Positions 62,041 to 64,000 of a stretch of 64,000 bases of DNA are shown here, piece by piece. Position numbers and translations under genes: made by a program. This DNA is from Phoenix dactylifera (taxonomy: Eukaryota; Streptophyta; Magnoliopsida; Arecales; Arecaceae). The number at the start of each line of letters is the position of its first letter. The stretch's first letter is position 1. The notes beneath the pieces were generated by a model. That model had not been told where the DNA came from. It was given only the letters and a program-made list of their open reading frames with translations, and did no database searches. The stretch lies in contig NC_052396.1 of the NCBI RefSeq assembly GCF_009389715.1, forward strand, positions 16,616,170 to 16,680,169, given 5' to 3'.

Positions 62041-64000
62041 GGTTTTTCTTTCCTTGGTTTAACTATTTTCCCTTATAAGAGAGATTTCCTATTATTTGCC
62101 ACTTTTTTCATGCTAACCTTTATTCATCTCTTCCTTTCCGCCATCTAAAACTAGGTTTATTTGCTCTCACAAGGAGACCTAGCAATTCCCTTTCTCATGC
62201 TTAATCTTTATATGGCCCATGTAGAAGCCATCCATTCAATTATTTGCTCATAATCTTTTTTCCTCCGCTAAAGTGTGCTTGAGATGTGATGATAATGGCC
62301 AAAATAAATGAATAAATATAGAGATAAATAAACAACAACCATTAGAAGCTTTGTTTGATATTATAAGCCCACATGATTTACGATTTCGGATATTATTGAC
62401 GTTTTATTCGATTTATACGCCTTATATACTATCTAGGATCGTGTCTCAAATGTTATATAGATGTGTCCGACCTGAATGATAGGTTTGGGGTGCGACACTT
62501 AGAAGCTTACAAAACTTTTAGCCTCCATCAAGATTGGGGGCTGCATCCTACGACGCATCTAAAATTAGGCGTAGTTGTTCTCTGTTCATAGTTCGTTTGA
62601 TATTGCAATATTGATGGTCTCATTGCCATGTAGTGGAAGACTACGTGGCAACAAGCTCCGACGCAAAAATGAAGCCAAAGGCATGGTGTTTATGATAATT
62701 ATAAGAGTTTAGATGGCCCGGCCCCCACGTTCTTCTTTCCCTCGGTGAGTTCTCCAACCCCTCAATCAACCACCACTCCTTGGTCCCGCCCATTAATTCC
62801 AAAATCACCATAAACTTCTTCCTTGGCCATAACAAGGCCATGATCAACTTCACAGAGCTCTCTGCGACCCCGGCCTCTACCTTTCTGCTAAACTAGGAAA
62901 GCAAATCTGAATGCGATTAGAGCTGTAAGAAATACTTATCTATCCTCCTTCCACCATCAATTGAAAATGAATAAAAGGCGAAAAAGGAAGTAAGAGAGGA
63001 GAGGTCGGAAGAGATGATTTAGGAGACAAGGTTCGATGGGTTCTTGATGGAGACGCACCAACGCATGGCCCGGCCCAGCTCGGACTTAACCATCACCTTT
63101 GTCATTTTGTATTCTGCGGAAGAACTCTCGGGACCATGGGTAAAAAAATAAAAAATATATAAATAAACTTACTACTTCTTATTAAGCCTAAGTTTTTAGA
63201 ATAAGTAGTAATGGTCCTGAATTCGAACCCTGTCTCCACACTCTTTAACTCCATTATTAAAAAATTTCACATGTTGGGCTCATCCATTAAAGGTGGTGAT
63301 TTTAAAAGTATGTATTTAGTCATATACCAGTTATTTGCTGAAAATATCCTGAATATTTATAAGATCAAAAAAAGCTAAATAACATTTTTTAGCTAATTTT
63401 TTAGGTGAGATTCTAAATTATTACAAATGGTATCAAAGAGGATCTATCTTATGATCCATTGAGACTAGAAAATACAACAACATGGGTCTAGATTGGATTT
63501 GCGAAATTTTTGATTGAGTTAGAATAGATTTGGATTTTTAGCTTGGCGAGAATATCGGAACTTAAATAGAGAAAATATATAAAGATTCGTGCACACATAT
63601 ATTTAGTTTTATATTTATTTATCCAAAAAATATTAAATATTTATATGGAATCAAAATAAATAAATAATATTTTTTGATTAATTTTTTTTTTTACTGGTTT
63701 TTTGACTGCGACATATAATCTATAAGATTCTTGGCCCATGGGCATCAACGTCAAGCGCGGTACACGGAATAGAGCTGTCCGCACGCTCCAGTGATGCGAG
63801 AGAATTGTCATCCAAACGTGGAGGCATCATCAGCCCCTGGAGCTCTTCCATCATCCGTTGAAGGGTCCAGTTTTTTTAGAAGAAGACGACAACCTCCCAC
63901 CCTCGTCAAAAAATATGGGAGGGAAAGGAAGGAAACCAAACCGAGAAGAGAAGAGAAAAGAAGAGAGGAGGAGAGCGAAATTTTAGGAGACAAGAATCTT
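62041..64000. other. intergenic, no supported gene
   Basis: After LTR-like words at 62042-62098 the DNA is mixed AT-rich with a more GC-balanced stretch at 62700-62890 whose translation (PSINHHSLVPPINSK…) I do not recognise. The last 200 bases, read on the - strand, are CT-rich and could be a leader of a gene beyond the window, but this is a guess. Confidence 0.5.

Noticed and set aside
62641..62890. Possible exon in a GC-balanced stretch
   Set aside because: Neither strand gives a translation I recognise, and no splice context was convincing.
63808..63993. 61-codon frame on the - strand at the window end (MSPKISLSSSLLFSSLLG…)
   Set aside because: Pyrimidine-rich leader-like DNA gives a signal-peptide-like string by composition; no domain or continuation could be supported.
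1..64000. CRISPR array, operon or prokaryotic defence system
   Set aside because: No regularly spaced repeats with unique spacers; the introns, the type of transposons and the tRNA context show plant nuclear DNA.

Overview
The window is plant nuclear DNA. Genes are split by long AT-rich introns and separated by degraded transposons and microsatellites. The GC-rich first exon of the ALIX gene, the protein details and the repeat types suggest a monocot with large introns, most like a palm (Arecaceae). The family-level placement is inference. Splice sites below were placed by eye from protein homology remembered for each family and from GT/AG (once GC/AG) borders that keep the frame.

Layout: 1-19.2 kb holds the 3' part of an RPN1 (26S proteasome regulatory subunit) gene on the + strand, with 21 exons between 2411 and 18833; the first ~130 codons lie upstream of the window. 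19.2-22.5 kb is MITE-like and AT-rich DNA. 22496-25839 is a complete hAT DNA transposon on the - strand, with matching 8-bp target duplications and a transposase frame broken by two stops. 28212-44484 is an 8-exon ALIX/BRO1 gene on the + strand, with RTE LINE pieces, minisatellites and a hAT-type MITE in its introns. 45181-45660 is an intronless gene for the chloroplast ferredoxin-thioredoxin reductase variable chain. 50.9-51.5 kb is a 5'-truncated LINE-1 type fragment. 52129-54286 is a two-exon gene of the plant-specific At1g65710-like family, with a probable GC-AG intron. A ~310-bp near-perfect hairpin lies just downstream. 57886-57966 is a tRNA-Leu(AAG) on the - strand. 58915-61784 is a second hAT of the same family on the + strand, internally deleted and inserted beside a copia remnant. 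The last 2 kb hold no gene I can support.

The protein genes look like ordinary housekeeping genes (proteasome, endosomal sorting, chloroplast redox) with no shared pathway. The most notable content is the inverted pair of related hAT elements about 33 kb apart around three genes, their GGGCCGTGCC-rich ends, a 165-bp GTACCG-rich MITE whose ends and target duplication place it in the hAT superfamily, and the long hairpin after the At1g65710-like gene. I saw no clear sign of an entirely new biological system.
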